A stretch of 64,000 nucleotides of DNA from positions 378,718,392 through 378,782,391 of the forward strand of contig NC_081415.1 in assembly GCF_030272615.1 (NCBI RefSeq). The letters run 5' to 3'. Below, piece by piece: positions 1 to 11,939 of this stretch. Position 1 is the stretch's first letter. Each line of letters starts with the position of its first letter. The notes below the pieces were generated by a model. The model was not told the DNA's origin and did no database searches. It saw only the letters and a list, made by a program, of their open reading frames with translations. This DNA comes from Cryptomeria japonica. Lineage: Eukaryota; Streptophyta; Pinopsida; Cupressales; Cupressaceae. Made by a program: the position numbers and the translations under genes.

Positions 1-2377
1 CAGTGTAAGTGTATCATGTATTTGATTACTTGATGATTCTTATACTGATAAATACCTTTGATAGTTGTTGGGTGTTCTTTGACTGTGACTAATCTTATTG
101 TGACAATCATCCTTCTGGTCTTTAAAACATGAAATCTATCTTTGAGCAATGACCATGGCTCTGGCTGCAACATCCCACTATTTCATTATAGAAGATCGTT
201 GATGCCTTATTATTGCAAATCCATTGTCTCTTCTTACTTTACTCCTATGAATATGACCGTTGATAGACTTGTAAATCTGCTCTGTCTTGTTTTATGGCTT
301 AATTGAGGATGTACTTTAAAGTACTGTTACCTCTAATATCTCCTTAACTCTTATGGAGATAGTTGTAATCACTCTACAAATATATCCTTTCTATGCTCTT
401 ATCATTCTTTGATTATTCACTAATATTCTTGTTGAATGCACTTGTACTGAAAGTTTTATTCGCTTGTGCCTATACAGTCACTATCTAGAACAATGGTGTT
501 GCTTTGATAAAGCTTCAAATTATCATTAAATCTTGTGTTTGTAGTTGCTCTGTTGTTGTCACTTCTTGGAGCTGCTACTATTAACTTGGTTACTTTCTAT
601 CCTATAGACTACTCATTGATCATTAAATGGCTATGTGTCATGACCCTATGTTGTCATTTCACTATTTAATGTATATGAAGACCATGTTCTTGTTGCTTTG
701 TGGCTATGAGCTTTAAGCCTATGAAAATGTTCAATTGGCCTTTGATGGCTCTAAGCTTCGAAGGTTCCTCACTAATTGTAAATGACTTTGCTACTGTCAC
801 CTTCATGTTGCTCCTTATCCTCTTTCATGTGCTCATTTAGACATGATTGTCACATATATTGATGTTTGAATTGATTTGATACTTTGACAATATATTTTTC
901 AAAATCATGGCTTTTCTTCAATATCTGGTGCATTTACAATTATTTATTGTTGTTGTAGGTGCATATACATTGTTCTTTTGACTGCAACTAGACTATGATA
1001 GTAACCTCTATATGACAACAAATTTTGCAAACCTGTCAATGTACATACCTAAAGTTGCTTCTATTTGTTAACTTTTTGTCCTTAGATAGAGTCTAGGACT
1101 AGTTTGTTATTTCTGTGATTAGAAGCTTTGTAAAAAGATACCTTGACTGAAATTTTCTGCTTTGGGATTGCATTCAGGATGTTGTGTTCATTATTACTTT
1201 ACTGATTGCAATAATAGTGATCCTTTCTTTCATTGCTTCTCTATATCGTAAGAGTCACTCTTAGTTGTCATGTATTAAATCTGGCAGGAAGAATCTAAAT
1301 ATTGTCCTTCAGATGCACATGAGGTTGCTATAGTGCTTGATCATTATTTCTTTTTAGTAGGTTGTTCTGCGATTTGATTATTAACACCTATATAGGTCAT
1401 TAATCAAAAGCATAAATATGATCACCTTGTGAAGGTTGGGTTTAATAGTCCTTTTCTACATTTCTTTTGGTTCATGCATTGCTATGGATACTTGGGCTAT
1501 CACAAAAATTCATTCACTGTCAAATAAGTCTAATAGCTACCTTTGATCTTAATTGTAACATTATTCTTTTTTGAAAGTGTTGTTGAAATGCATTTGTATA
1601 TAAGACTTGTTAAGATATCAAATACTCCTTGATTTTGATAGAGTTAATTCACAATGATTCATTTCTCCCTGTCTCATAGTGATTCATTGCTTTGCTGGTT
1701 ATGATCGCTGCTTATTGTGACTCATGTTTCTATTGAACTTTACATTATCACCGTACACCACACATGTCACTATTTTTAATGCTCATTGGAGTATGCTCTA
1801 TTATCTTGTTGTATTCATACACTTATGACAATGCAAGTTTATTGTTGATCTACCTTATATGTATTGTCAACTTCATTGTGGTGTTTTGAGATCACTATGC
1901 TTTGGAAGTATGTCCTAGCTTCACATGTTCTTACTATTAGAATCTTGTATAATATATGTCTTTGGACCGAGGCATTTCACTCCATTTGGCTCTTGAAGGT
2001 GTTGTAGCATGATTATTAGCAAGGGCTTCTATTTACTGTTCATTCAAAGATAGTTTCAACTATGTTCTTTATCATGTCTGTCATTACTTATAATTGGAAT
2101 GTTGTATGCTTCCTTTTGAGTTTTCTCTTGGTATTTGTGGTTTTCTTTAACATAGTACAATGCTATTATCTATCCCTTGTTACTTTGCTACTCTTTCACA
2201 CTTCTATGATGGCTCTAGTTACTCGTTGTCTATTGAATAGTCTTATTCATTGTTGTATGTGTTGTCATTGAATGGTACTTTATACTATCATTGAGTGATA
2301 ATATATGGGACCATGGATACTTTTGCATTCCTTATTTAACAAGATGATTAGAGTCACCTCATGAGTGATGACTGGTA
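1..2377. other. no recognisable gene; A/T-rich repeat-derived DNA
   Basis: Stop codons are frequent in every frame and the longest open stretch (69 codons near 2062) is a T-rich hydrophobic run without protein character. I see no tRNA, rRNA or retroelement motif. The stretch abuts a probable Copia LTR and may be the disrupted target of that insertion. Confidence 0.6.
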
Positions 2378-3414
2378 TGTTGAGGTCAACCCTTGTGGGA
2401 GCCCATTTTAACCCACATACATGATATTATCAAATGAAAACCTATATCTGCACATGAAACAAACAAGTTAGATAAAACATGATACTTGCTATTTTCTCAT
2501 GGTACCTTCTTTCTGCACTGATTCTCTTCTCTCCTGAATCTGATATCTTGATAAATGAAGACATATGTTTTGATATCTCTATTTAGATACACTTTATATT
2601 ATGTTGAGTTTGAGAATGACAGTATGGTTATCGTCATTTCTCTAATCATCATTTTTAAAATCTCTTGTTGGTACTGATAGACTAGGAGTGGAAGGAGTTG
2701 AAAATGGATGAGTGGATGAGTGGATGAAGATCAACCACTTCTTCAAGATCATGCTTCTGTCATCTCATTCTTTCTTCTATTTATATAGTTTTTCTACATA
2801 TATGTATGAGAATGTATGCCTATAGATTAATTGGCTATTCATGGCTTGTGTGGGAAACTTTACACATTCTTGTAAATAAAAGAGTTATTTCTATGCAATC
2901 TTTTTGTTGGCATTTCTTGAAAATTACTTGCATAATGAAATAACTTCAACTTTGAAATCATAATGTGCAAAATTAAAGAATTTGTAAAAAAAATTGTGTA
3001 CCTTTCTTCAATTGCAATGTGCAAGGCCTCTTTAGGCCACCAAAATTTAACTAGTGCAAAATTTTGGTAACGGGTAGTAAGACACCTTTGTAACTTTGCA
3101 GTGAGTATTTCGACAGTGAACCACCCAACAATGAGCTACCCTTTTGTAAACACCATATAGCTAGTTATATTCTCTTGAGAGTTAACACTCGCAATGGTTT
3201 TTCCCATTTGGGTTTTTCACTTATAAAATTCGATATTTCTGTTGTAGCTCTATTTTTCATGTTCATTATGTATTTGTTGTTTCATGTGCGATAAGCATAA
3301 TTGATGAATTTGATATATCAGCAACAGGTTTAAGTTTTGATAAAGTTCTAGAATCTATGGGAATATTGATTCACCTCACCTCTTAGTATTTCAGTCTCTT
3401 CAACCAGTCCAACA
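2378..3414 (+). repeat. 5' LTR of a forward Ty1/Copia element (Copia-G)
   Basis: The segment begins TGTTGAGG and ends CCAACA, the TG...CA form of Copia LTRs, and is followed within three bases by an initiator-Met primer site. A TATA-like TTATATAG lies near 2781 and an AATAAA near 2875, a plausible U3/R layout. The left edge is chosen only from the terminal dinucleotide and a sensible length (1037 bp), since no 3' LTR partner was found. The right edge is firmer because the primer site fixes it. Confidence 0.55.
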
Positions 3415-3416
3415 AT

Positions 3417-3428
3417 TTTTATCAGAGC
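3417..3428 (+). other. primer binding site, tRNA-iMet type
   Basis: TTTTATCAGAGC matches the standard Copia primer site TGGTATCAGAGC except in its first three bases. It sits just inside the LTR end and starts minus-strand DNA synthesis in intact elements. Confidence 0.7.
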
Positions 3429-3486
3429 CTTGGTTTTTTGCTTGGAAGCCTAACCGCTTGAGGGAGATCTATGTTGGTTGAATCAT

Positions 3487-4503
3487 GGCACCTATGTGAA
3501 TGATCAGAGAATTCAGTTGGATGAAGACTTATAGACAACTCTTGAAGATTTGGAAAGTGTTGAATCAGAGAATGAGGAATCGAAAGAGAATGTGAAGGTT
3601 GAAAATGAATGTTTACAAAATCTCAGAGAGCAAATCTGGAAATTCAAATTGAGACACAAGGAGGTTAACAATCAGTTGAATTAGGCGAATGAGACTATTA
3701 AAGATCTAATTTAGAATATTGAGAAGGAATAGATGGAGAAAACCCTTGAAGAAACAATCAAGCTAAAGTTTGAGGAATGTGAGAATCTAGGACAAGAAGT
3801 GAAGAAGCTGAAGGTAGAAAATAAGATCCTTGATAATAACAAAAACCTCGAAGAATTAATCAGCATGTAGAAAGTTTATTTGGACAAGAACAAAATTGGT
3901 TTTCAGCCTGATGAGTATTTAGATCAAAATGATAAAGACAAATGCAAAGAGGTTAAAGCTGAAGTTGAGAAGAAATTAGAAGATTTAGCAAAGACCTGGA
4001 ATCAAAACTTTAATGCAAGAAGGCCACTAGTTCATCAAACTAATGCGCAAAGGTACCCATATTTTAATGGTTATTGTTTTCAATTCAATAAATTTGGACA
4101 TTCTTGTCATGTACGGTTTATTCTATATATGTGACACATTAAAGGTAATTATAATGAGAAAGGAGAAATTGTCATTTTAATTTTCTTTCTCAAATAATTT
4201 TGAAGGCTACAAACTATAGAAGAATTCAGTGTTACAGCTGTAAGAAGTTTGGTCATAAAGAAAATCACTATAGAAACCATGTTGTGAGTCAGAATCATAA
4301 TCCAGATGAAGAAAATAAGATGAATTACAACTTTCATGGATATTGTTATACTTGCAATGGATATAGTCATAAAGCTAATCAATGCATATATAGATCTCAT
4401 CTAGTAAATTCTACAAAGCAGGTCATCAATTGTTTCAAGTGCATTTAGTCCAGACATTATGCATATCAATGTGAAATGGAAATATGGAGAAATCTACTAA
4501 GAA
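3487..4503 (+). pseudogene. gag: Copia gag remnant: coiled coil plus zinc knuckles
   Basis: The reading frame gives a long charged coiled-coil segment (3500-3870), then a series of CCHC zinc knuckles. The knuckle at 4344-4385 is intact (CYTCNGYSHKANQC). One at about 4230 has lost its final Cys, one near 4073 is degenerate, and a fourth near 4433 is cut by TAG. CCHC knuckles bind RNA in capsids. The coiled coil followed by several knuckles resembles Sirevirus-type Copia gag. The N-terminal capsid domain is missing, because the frame goes almost directly from the primer site to the coiled coil. At least four stops (in 3660-3870) are TAG at Gln-like positions. Homology stops near 4503, before any protease, so the element is truncated. 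Confidence 0.75.
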
Positions 4504-4504
4504 G

Positions 4505-6480
4505 AGTGTGATGAAGAATGATGTGTGGGCACTAAAAATGGTCAACGCTTGCAGTGTCATACTTTAACATGTCCATGTTACATTCTTTTAGGTTTTCACA
4601 TTTTACTAACACTTCCTCTATGTTGCACATTTGGTCTTTATCATTTGTCAACATCGTGTCATTCTTCTTCTTTCTCTTCCTATTCAATCCTATTTAGTTG
4701 TTTCAATTTAGGTCTTATTGTTGTCATTATCAATTGTCGTTTAATGATCACAATTGAATTTTACTATTAATTAAACATCATTTATCATTTTCAATTCATT
4801 ATCAATTTCTATCAATATTGATCGATTCATCAGCGGTCCCTATCATTATCAATTTGGTTAGTTTTTGATCCTTATCAATCATTTTGTTGATCATGTTCAT
4901 TATCATCATTGTTAATCATGCCAATCCTATCATGACATCACTTAACCTAATTCATTTTTCATTCTACTTCGGGTTTAATAATTTTTTAATTATTTCTCCC
5001 ATTTATCCCTTTTCCTATCTAGGATTTAATAATTCTTCAATTATTTATCCCTTCATCCTAACTAATTTGTTTTAAGATTTATGAATTAGAGCATTATCCT
5101 AATTCCCTTTTGTTCTATTTTTTAATTAAATATTATTTATTTAGTTGCCTAATTATGAGATTTGTGGGAAACATTAATAAATAAATATTTATTAATGTAT
5201 CCCCCTCTTCTCCTCTTTTGTAGCTTTCCTCCTCTTCTCTAGATTCCCCTCCTCTTTCTAGCCTTCCACTTTCCTCATTTTTGAATGACAATTTCCCTCC
5301 ACAATTCACTCAGGTTTTCTGGAGTTTAAACAATGATCTATGAATGATTTCTAGACATGCAACAAATCACAACTTTCACATAGCCTAATTAGTGGATCAA
5401 TAGATAATAATTCATTGCTTCAATTTTTTAAGTGGCAAAAACTAAATTTTATCTAGATTAATTTAGTATAGTAAAATTAATCATGCATTCATGCAATCTT
5501 CATCTAGATTAATTTAGGTTGGTAAATTAATCATGCATTCATGCAAAATTCATATAAACTAATTTAGGGTGTTAAATTAATCTTGCATTCATGCAAATTT
5601 CATCTAGATTAATCTAGGGTGGTAAATTGGACAAGTTTCACATAGATTAATCTAAGAGGTCAAAGAATCACAATTTTGATGGATTAATTTAATCATGGTT
5701 ATCTGAGAAACATTTGTTATAATCTTTGACATGTTTGACTATTAAAATAACACATTTGTCTTAGCATAAGATTACAATATTTTTTTGGTATATTATAGTT
5801 CTTAAGTCTCTAACATTGTTGGTAGCTTTGTGACAAATACATGTCAAAGTTTAAAGTGAAAATTACTAACGTATTTGGTGCAGGACGCGGTCAAAGGATT
5901 ACATTTCAAATACTTGTTTACATTTTGTACCTTAGAGCACATTTTGATTTTTAAAGGTTAAAGAAATATTGTTTGTCATGTCTTCTCCTAGATGTTATGC
6001 ATGTTTTAACCTTTAGATGGGGTACTACATTCGCTGAAACTAGACAACATGATCATCCTTTCATCACAACATTATCACTTTTGACAACAAGATTAGAATG
6101 GTTGTTTGACTTGTTTAAATTTGTCTTATCTTTTTTATTAATTTATCTTGGATCATGTTCTTATGTTGCTCACTGATGCCATTGAGTGATTTAGAGTGAC
6201 CTGAATGGCTCATGGTCCTTTATATTTTTGTCTTCTATTTACAAAGTTTTTTGTAGCATTCTGGGGAAAGTATGTCTTGGGTGTCTATGTTGGCACACCC
6301 ACATCGTGGTTGTTTTACATAGCTTGACCTTTAACACACTTAATGTTTTAGGGTGTTTTGACTCACTCTTTGTCTATGACATGTTTCTTTTACGCAAAGG
6401 GATTGTATTATCACCCTGACCTTCTTTTCCATGGTGCATTGCATCTATTTTGCCATATCAAATAAAGGCTCTCACCTACA
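4505..6480. other. no recognisable gene; A/T-rich, includes a tandem repeat
   Basis: After the broken gag the sequence becomes A/T- and T/C-rich with no sustained coding frame. Short open stretches (4525-4770, 4884-5075, 5973-6176) have compositionally biased, hydrophobic translations. The only structure I recognise is the roughly 51-bp tandem array described separately. Part may be LTR sequence of unidentified elements. Confidence 0.55.
5448..5665. repeat. tandem repeat, about 51-bp unit, about 4 copies
   Basis: The block ATCTAGATTAATTTAG, then GGTAAATTAATC and ATGCATTCATGCAA, recurs at about 5448, 5500, 5550 and 5600, with a partial fifth copy near 5640. Copies differ by scattered substitutions and small indels, so the array is not recent. 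The ATGCATTCATGCA core contains a near-palindrome. Confidence 0.85.
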
Positions 6481-6499
6481 TTTGTGCATTTATGAAAGT

Positions 6500-7263
6500 A
6501 ATTTTTTCTTCGCCACTAACTGTTCTTCGTCTAATTTCCTCTTTCTAACATTTGTTAACTATTCTTCATCTCAATTTTTCAGTCAGGCATGCACAAATTC
6601 AACTGAAGTTTCTAATGAACATCCTATAAAAACTAGCCAACCCATGGAAATATCTCACCTCAGTAGTAGTCCTTGGGGTAGGCCATTCCAGAATAGCCTT
6701 CACTTTCTCTGGGTTTATTTTAAGACCTTCTACTGAGACAACAAACCCCAAGTACACTTACTCCTTCTTCACAAAAGTACACTTCTTCAAATTAATCAAC
6801 AATTTCTCCTCTCCCAACTTCTCAAAAACTCTATGAATATGTATCAAATGCTCCTCCAATGTCTTGATGAAAATCAAATATCATCGAGGTACACAATAAA
6901 AAACTTACCCAGAAATTATTTTAATACCTTGTTCATGATCCATGTGAATATGCTCAGTGCATTGGTTAGCCCAAAAGGCATGACTAACCACTCATACAAG
7001 CCTTATTTGGTTTTGAAGGTGGTATTCCACTCACCCCCCTCTCTAATCTAGATCTGGTGATATCCACTCTTCAGATCAATCTTTGTGAAGTTCTCCACTC
7101 CACTCAAGAAGTCCATCAGGTCATCTATCCTTGGTAGGGAAAATATGTATTTAATTGTTATCTTGTTTATGGACCTAGAGTCCGTACACATCCTCCACTC
7201 TCCATTCTTCTTTGGTGCTAGTACTGTAGGTATCGCACATGGACTTGGGTGCTCTCCGATCAA
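6500..7263 (-). pseudogene. pol: Gypsy-B reverse transcriptase, C-terminal part missing
   Basis: Readable from 7263 down. It has the N-terminal RT blocks ([20 protein letters not shown], then [16 protein letters not shown] and [11 protein letters not shown]), then LVMPFGLTNA near 6990-6960, and the catalytic YLDD at 6891-6880. The thumb and connection (FIRNFS near 6620) are the last readable blocks. RT copies the element RNA into DNA. The frame is broken by several stops and shifts downstream of about 7048, including one right after YLDD. Overlapping open stretches on the plus strand here are shadows of this sequence. Confidence 0.85.
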
Positions 7264-7965
7264 TCATTTTCTCAACAGCTCTTGAACCTGTCGGTTTAAC
7301 TCTTCATTTTCTGCTGGATTCATTCTATGGGCTGCCTTATTTGGCAAACTGGCTCCAGGGATCAAGTCAATGTGAAGACCGAACTTCCTCACAAGTGGTG
7401 AACCCTCAGGTACATTTTCGGACACAATATCTTGAAATTCATTCAACAAACCAGAAACCTCTACAGGCACCTCTTCACTATCTTCTTTATCCACTCTCAG
7501 AATTAACACAAAACACACAGATTCATGTTTCATGCCTTCCAAAAATTTTCTTCCATCAATAAAACATATTCTGGCATTACTACATACCTTTTCTTCCACC
7601 TCCTTCAGAGGCTTCAGCTTATGGCAAACTCCATCCTTTGTTAGGGTGTAGGTATTAGCACAACCATCATGTACAACACTACTATCAAACTTCCATAGCC
7701 TCCTTAACAACATGTGACATGCATCCATGGGTATGATGTCATAGAGTACCTCATCATGGTAACTTCCAATCTTTAATTTCACCAAGCACCGTTCATAGAC
7801 CAAAACCTTGTGGTCATTCTGCAACCAAGCTATCAGATATGGTTACAAATGTCTTTCTCTTTTCATCTTCAACTTTGTAACCATCTCTTCAGACACCATA
7901 TTATTAGCACTCCCATTGTCAATAATCACATTACAACACTTATCCTTACATTTACATCTGGTGCA
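7264..7965 (-). pseudogene. pol: Gypsy-B aspartic protease and protease-RT linker
   Basis: The minus strand at 7965-7890 encodes VIIDNGSANNMVSEEM. This is the active-site block of a retroviral-type aspartic protease in which Asp-Ser-Gly has become Asp-Asn-Gly (Asn codon at 7915-7917). A 186-codon open frame (7824-7264) follows with the protease C-terminal part (MDACHMLLRRLWKFDS; the family usually has LLGRPW) and the linker to RT. The protease cuts the gag-pol polyprotein in intact elements. The Ser-to-Asn change and upstream stops argue that this copy is dead. Confidence 0.8.
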
Positions 7966-8039
7966 AAATAAACTCTGCCTCTGATCTAGTTCTTTCACCT
8001 CATTCATTAGGGTTCTCTTGATAACTAGGGCATCCCCCC

Positions 8040-9111
8040 TTTCAACATCATTTGAAAGTTTAGACTAAGGTTCCTCATCTGCATGTGCGACTTGTGCATG
8101 GCCATCATTTCTTCTACCTATCCTCCCTTCACGTTGTGGACATTTGAAGGCTCAACGCCCTTCTTCTCCACACTGGAAACAAGTTCCTCTAAAACCACCT
8201 CTCCCAGACCCTTGTCCAAGCCTTCCTCTTCATCTTCCTCATTGTTCATCATTGTTTTGATTGCGATGGTGATAGAAATTATCACCCTGCTGATTCCGGC
8301 TGGAACTCACATCATCATTTTTCTTCTGATCTTCATTCTTCTTATTCAGCTTCTCTTCAACCTTTAAAGAAAATTGACATGCTTTTCAATACTGGCCATT
8401 CTGACCAAACTCAGCTCCTCTTGAATACTCGGACTTAACCCATTTAGATAATGGGTGACCTTCTCCTGGTTGGCCTCTACATGGCCTATTCTAATAATTA
8501 TCTTGTAAAACTCTTTTGTGTACTCCTTCACAGACTTGTTAACTTGCTTCAAACCTTACAGTTTCTTCAGTAGATTCAACTCATAGTCCATAAGAATGAA
8601 CTGTTTCTTCAACTTATCAACCATGTGATCCCATCTGGTGATCTTTCCCTTTCCTCATTGATTTATGTCTAGCTGGACCTCTTTCAACCAAATATTTGCA
8701 TGACCCTTTAGCTTCATTTTTGCAAAATTTACCTGATCTGGGTCTTCTATCTCCTCATATTCAAAATATTCCTCCAACTCATTAATCCAATCAATTAACT
8801 CTTCTGGGTTCAGATTCCCTGAATAATTTGAAACTTCAATTTTGGGTCTCTTCCCAATCTGAGAAATGGCCCTCAATAATCGAGCCTGATCTTGATCTAT
8901 TGCTTCTTTTGATTCACTTGAGGATGAATCTTCAATCTCTCCTTCATCATCACTTTATCCTCTCCTCAGATTAAACCCTCTTCTCAACTCTTCTTGCAGT
9001 CATCAATCTATCTCTAGAGGGCTCTCAAACCCTCATTTGCCAAAGCAGTTCTTCTATTAACATTTCTGGCACCAATATTTCTGCCACCATGCATCACTCT
9101 TGGAGTCATCT
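8040..9111 (-). pseudogene. gag: Gypsy-B gag (capsid/nucleocapsid) remnant
   Basis: A likely start codon lies at 9111-9109 (frame MTPRVMHGG). The capsid core is readable at 8876-8655 (ISQIGKRPKIEVSNYSGNLN, ELIDWINELEEYFEYEEI) and 8552-8364 (VKEYTKEFYKIIIRIGHVEA), the pattern of retrotransposon gag. A nucleocapsid knuckle near 8190-8150 reads CFQCGEEGR, stop, AFKC: the zinc-binding His is now Arg, and the next codon is TGA, probably from CGA. Several stops and at least one frame change separate the blocks. Confidence 0.8.
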
Positions 9112-9191
9112 TGATCATGAGCCCACGAGCACACATCTTGGTATGAAATGCCTCATGTTTGGTGATCTATCCACACACTCAGGAACAACCT

Positions 9192-9203
9192 GCTTTGATA
9201 CCA
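9192..9203 (-). other. primer binding site of Gypsy-B, tRNA-iMet type
   Basis: The minus strand reads TGGTATCAAAGC, one base different from the usual TGGTATCAGAGC. It lies five bases inside the LTR end at 9209. Confidence 0.8.
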
Positions 9204-9208
9204 CTTGA

Positions 9209-10079
9209 TGAGGGCACAACCCAAGAAATAGAAAAACACAATAAATTGCAATAAAAGAGACACAAGAGACACAAAAAATCTATATTTTATTATTATCTAA
9301 AAACTATCTTCAATACATGCAATTATAAATAAGAGGATTAATCCTCATAGGATGCAATACAATAGTTTATAGAGTTTTTTGGAAAAACCCTTACAATCAA
9401 AAAACACAATTCCCAAAACTCACATCCCAAAAACTAACTCACGAGTTTCGTCAATGAGTCCTAAATAGAGTTTCTCCATCTTGGAGCCAAATTACAATTT
9501 AGTAAATTACCATTTGGTGAACAAATGCTAAAACATTTAATTGGAAATATGAAAATACAGCCAGATTCAAAAATTGAAACTTTTTGAAAAATTGTCCAAC
9601 ATCCGGCAGACATAACTTTTGATCCAAGAATAGGATTTACAAACTATTTGAAGTGTTAGAAATCTCTCTGAGTGTAGAATATTCCTAGAATCCACTCTAC
9701 CAATTCCCATCATTTTCCGTCCCATTTAACACTATTTAATGCCTCAAATCTGACTTGGTAGAAAAAAATTTGGTTTTTCGGGAAATTAAAACTTTAATAA
9801 CTTTCAAATCATTAATTCTTTTGACCTAATTCCTTCGTGAATGTGCTTATTTTTCCTTAATCTTCCAGTAAATTTTGGGCTCCATCCGCCTTCAAATAAA
9901 AAACCTGCTATTTTTAGTAGTTGGCTAGAAAAAGTAGCTTGTCAATTCTGAGAGTTGGAATCTCTTATTTGTCCAAAAGTGTATCCAGAACTGCAAAAAC
10001 ATTAAAGAAAACCAAAACAAAAAGAAAATATTTTTGGGTGATGCAGGATTATCCATACACCACTGGATTCTCTTGCATC
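9209..10079 (-). repeat. 5' LTR of Gypsy-B
   Basis: On the minus strand it runs from TGATGCAAGAG (10079) to CCCTCA (9209), about 871 bp. The right-hand edge is supported by similarity of its first ~60 bases to the LTR starts near 42070 and 49984 (ATGCAAGAG..ATCC, then TGCATCA, CCAAAAA). The left-hand edge is fixed by the primer site. No partner LTR remains. An out-of-frame shadow around 9921-10118 is not a gene. Confidence 0.7.
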
Positions 10080-10272
10080 AGAACACTAGCCATAGGAGTA
10101 GTCAAAAGAATTGAATGATTAACTTGATTATGAGGTTGTGTATAACCCAAGGCTTGAACACAACTCTTCATTAGAATAATATTAGAATCCACAATATGAG
10201 CAATACCACACAAGATGTCAACACCAAGTTTGTCACTTTGAACCATTGTTTTTAATTCTTCAATCAATGGGA
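10080..10272 (-). pseudogene. gag: downstream piece of the gag of Tat-like element D
   Basis: The minus strand is open here with protein-like content (IEELKTMVQSDKLGVDIL, then CVQALGYTQPHNQ). It ends where the Gypsy-B LTR begins at 10079 and begins at the TGGGA target duplication of the composite Copia. The frame matches the piece at 32504-32808 when the Copia and one copy of the duplication are ignored, apart from one single-base shift. I do not recognise a named domain. Gag is inferred from its place after an LTR, primer site and leader. Confidence 0.55.
10268..10272. repeat. target-site duplication TGGGA (left copy)
   Basis: TGGGA immediately precedes the TG end of the Copia LTR at 10273 and recurs at 32504-32508, immediately after the CA end of the other LTR. 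Confidence 0.85.
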
Positions 10273-11569
10273 TGTTGGCAACAATGCAATAAACTGAGAA
10301 CGAGGGGTGAATCAGTTTGCTCAAAATCTCAATGCAACTTAAACCAAAAAATCAGTTTTGATAATTAACAGTTAAAGCATGAAACAACACCACATCAATA
10401 ACACACATAACACCAAAAATTTTGATGTAGAAAACCTAGTTAAGGGAAAAATCATGGTGGGAACCTACCCATAATGAGATAATACCCTGTTAGGAGTAAA
10501 TGTGAATATTACAATGGGGAATGCACATGCATTCAGGCACAATGGCTAGATCTTGTCTCTCAAAATAAGAAACCCAAAAAGGCTACAACCTTTAGGGAAG
10601 GCTCACTTCCTTATAGGAAGTCTCATTGACTTACAAAAACATTTGAAGAATAATATGGATTACATGAACTATGAAAATAGCATCTTCATATGCTTGAATA
10701 CAGTTTCGGTTAAGCACACCATCTGCTCTACAACACTTCTCTCCTTCACACTTTTGAAAGATCAAATCACTTGATCGCACATACAACTCAATCATATACA
10801 TACATCTTACATGATTATTACATTTATTTATACAAGTCATCAACCTCTAAAATATAGGTCAGCTAAACCCTCAATACAAATTACAAGATAATATACTCAC
10901 ACACTACAAAAATACATGCAAACCAAAATCATGTTGGCTAAGACATAGCCTAGACCCAAAACAATACTGCAAACATGCAACACCTCCAATAATTATACCT
11001 CGATCATTCACAATACGCTACAACCACCAAGAATGTCACATAACATGAACAACATCACCGAACAAACAAAATCTTCAATAACTCACATAATAATCAATAC
11101 GGACCACCAATATGCATAGAAAATGATCTAGAGATATTCACAAGCAATGTGAATTATACCACAACAACTCGGATCACTAGAATCATCATCATCTTTCCAT
11201 TGGAGCTCAAAAACACCATCATAATTGACTATCAAACTAAAATATTCACTTGTGGATTTCCAAATCATGAACCAATTGAACTGAAGACACACATCAATGT
11301 ACAAAACACATCCCACACATCTGCAACTAAAGATATTATAATTCTAGAGAAATACAGAGCACAAACTAGAATAACACAAACAACTGATAAACATTCTCAA
11401 TACCAGATCTCATTACTCAATGACAACAAACTAGAAACCCTTTAAACTGCATCAGCTCATCTGCAAAACCAATTCATCCAACCAAACTGCAACACTAAAA
11501 TACACAGAAGAATATGTTCACATTAATGACAACACATCATTCCAAAAATCTTCTCAGCAACATCCAACA
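10273..11569 (-). repeat. 3' LTR of Copia-A
   Basis: It begins TGTTGGCAACAATGC on the plus strand and ends CATCCAACA at 11569. It aligns along its length with 31118-32503 (shared blocks include AACACCACATCAATAACACA and GGAGTAAATGTGAATATTAC). About 1297 bp, roughly 12-15% different from its partner by eye. Confidence 0.9.
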
Positions 11570-11800
11570 ATCTCCCCCTTTAACATTGATGGAAACATAT
11601 GAATGTGAAAAACAATCAATGCAAAGAAAGAAATCGACTCACAACAATCTCCCTCAAAATCACAAGAATCATCTCTCCCTTAGACAAAAAAAAAAAATCT
11701 CAAAATGGTCTACTCTCTCACAGAGTTTTTCACATGCTTCTCTCCCCCTTTGAAATCAATGACAAAGGCTCAGGAAAGAAGATTCTCTCCCCATAAATCT
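11570..11800 (-). other. polypurine tract and repeated tract-like motifs of Copia-A
   Basis: Directly next to the LTR, the minus strand reads GTTAAAGGGGGAGAT (11570-11584), the expected plus-strand primer. Similar purine runs recur near 11648, 11673, 11739 (with the shared neighbour TCAATGACAAAGG) and 11784. Repeated polypurine motifs before the 3' LTR are described for Sirevirus-type Copia elements. Confidence 0.75.
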
Positions 11801-11939
11801 AAGCATTTGAACCAACACTAACTACTCCCTCTAAGTAGCAGCCTCACTCATCAATCTAAATCACAAAATATCTCTGTGAAGTTCACTAGACTGATGCAAA
11901 TCCATGCATCTTAGTTCTCATCAGGAGGGGCCATCATCC

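Larger units (their letters stand above)
6500..10079 (-). mobile_element. 3'-truncated Ty3/Gypsy chromovirus-like element (Gypsy-B)
   Basis: On the minus strand the order is LTR (10079-9209), iMet-type primer site, gag, protease, RT. This is the 5' half of a Ty3/Gypsy element. RNase H, integrase, chromodomain and 3' LTR are absent: the RT thumb becomes unreadable between about 6600 and 6500. Gag, protease and RT resemble the element at 42064-50544, and the first ~60 bases of both LTRs align. The two belong to related families, although the rest of the LTRs differ. The left boundary is approximate. Confidence 0.8.

Noticed and set aside
2062-2271. 69-codon open stretch in the first 2.4 kb
   Set aside because: Hydrophobic, T-rich composition, no domain, no context. 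Such frames are expected in T-rich DNA.
4149-4400. 83-codon minus-strand frame
   Set aside because: Antisense shadow of the Copia gag zinc-knuckle region read on the plus strand.
7239-7562. 107-codon plus-strand frame
   Set aside because: Shadow of the Gypsy-B protease-RT linker, which is clearly coding on the minus strand.
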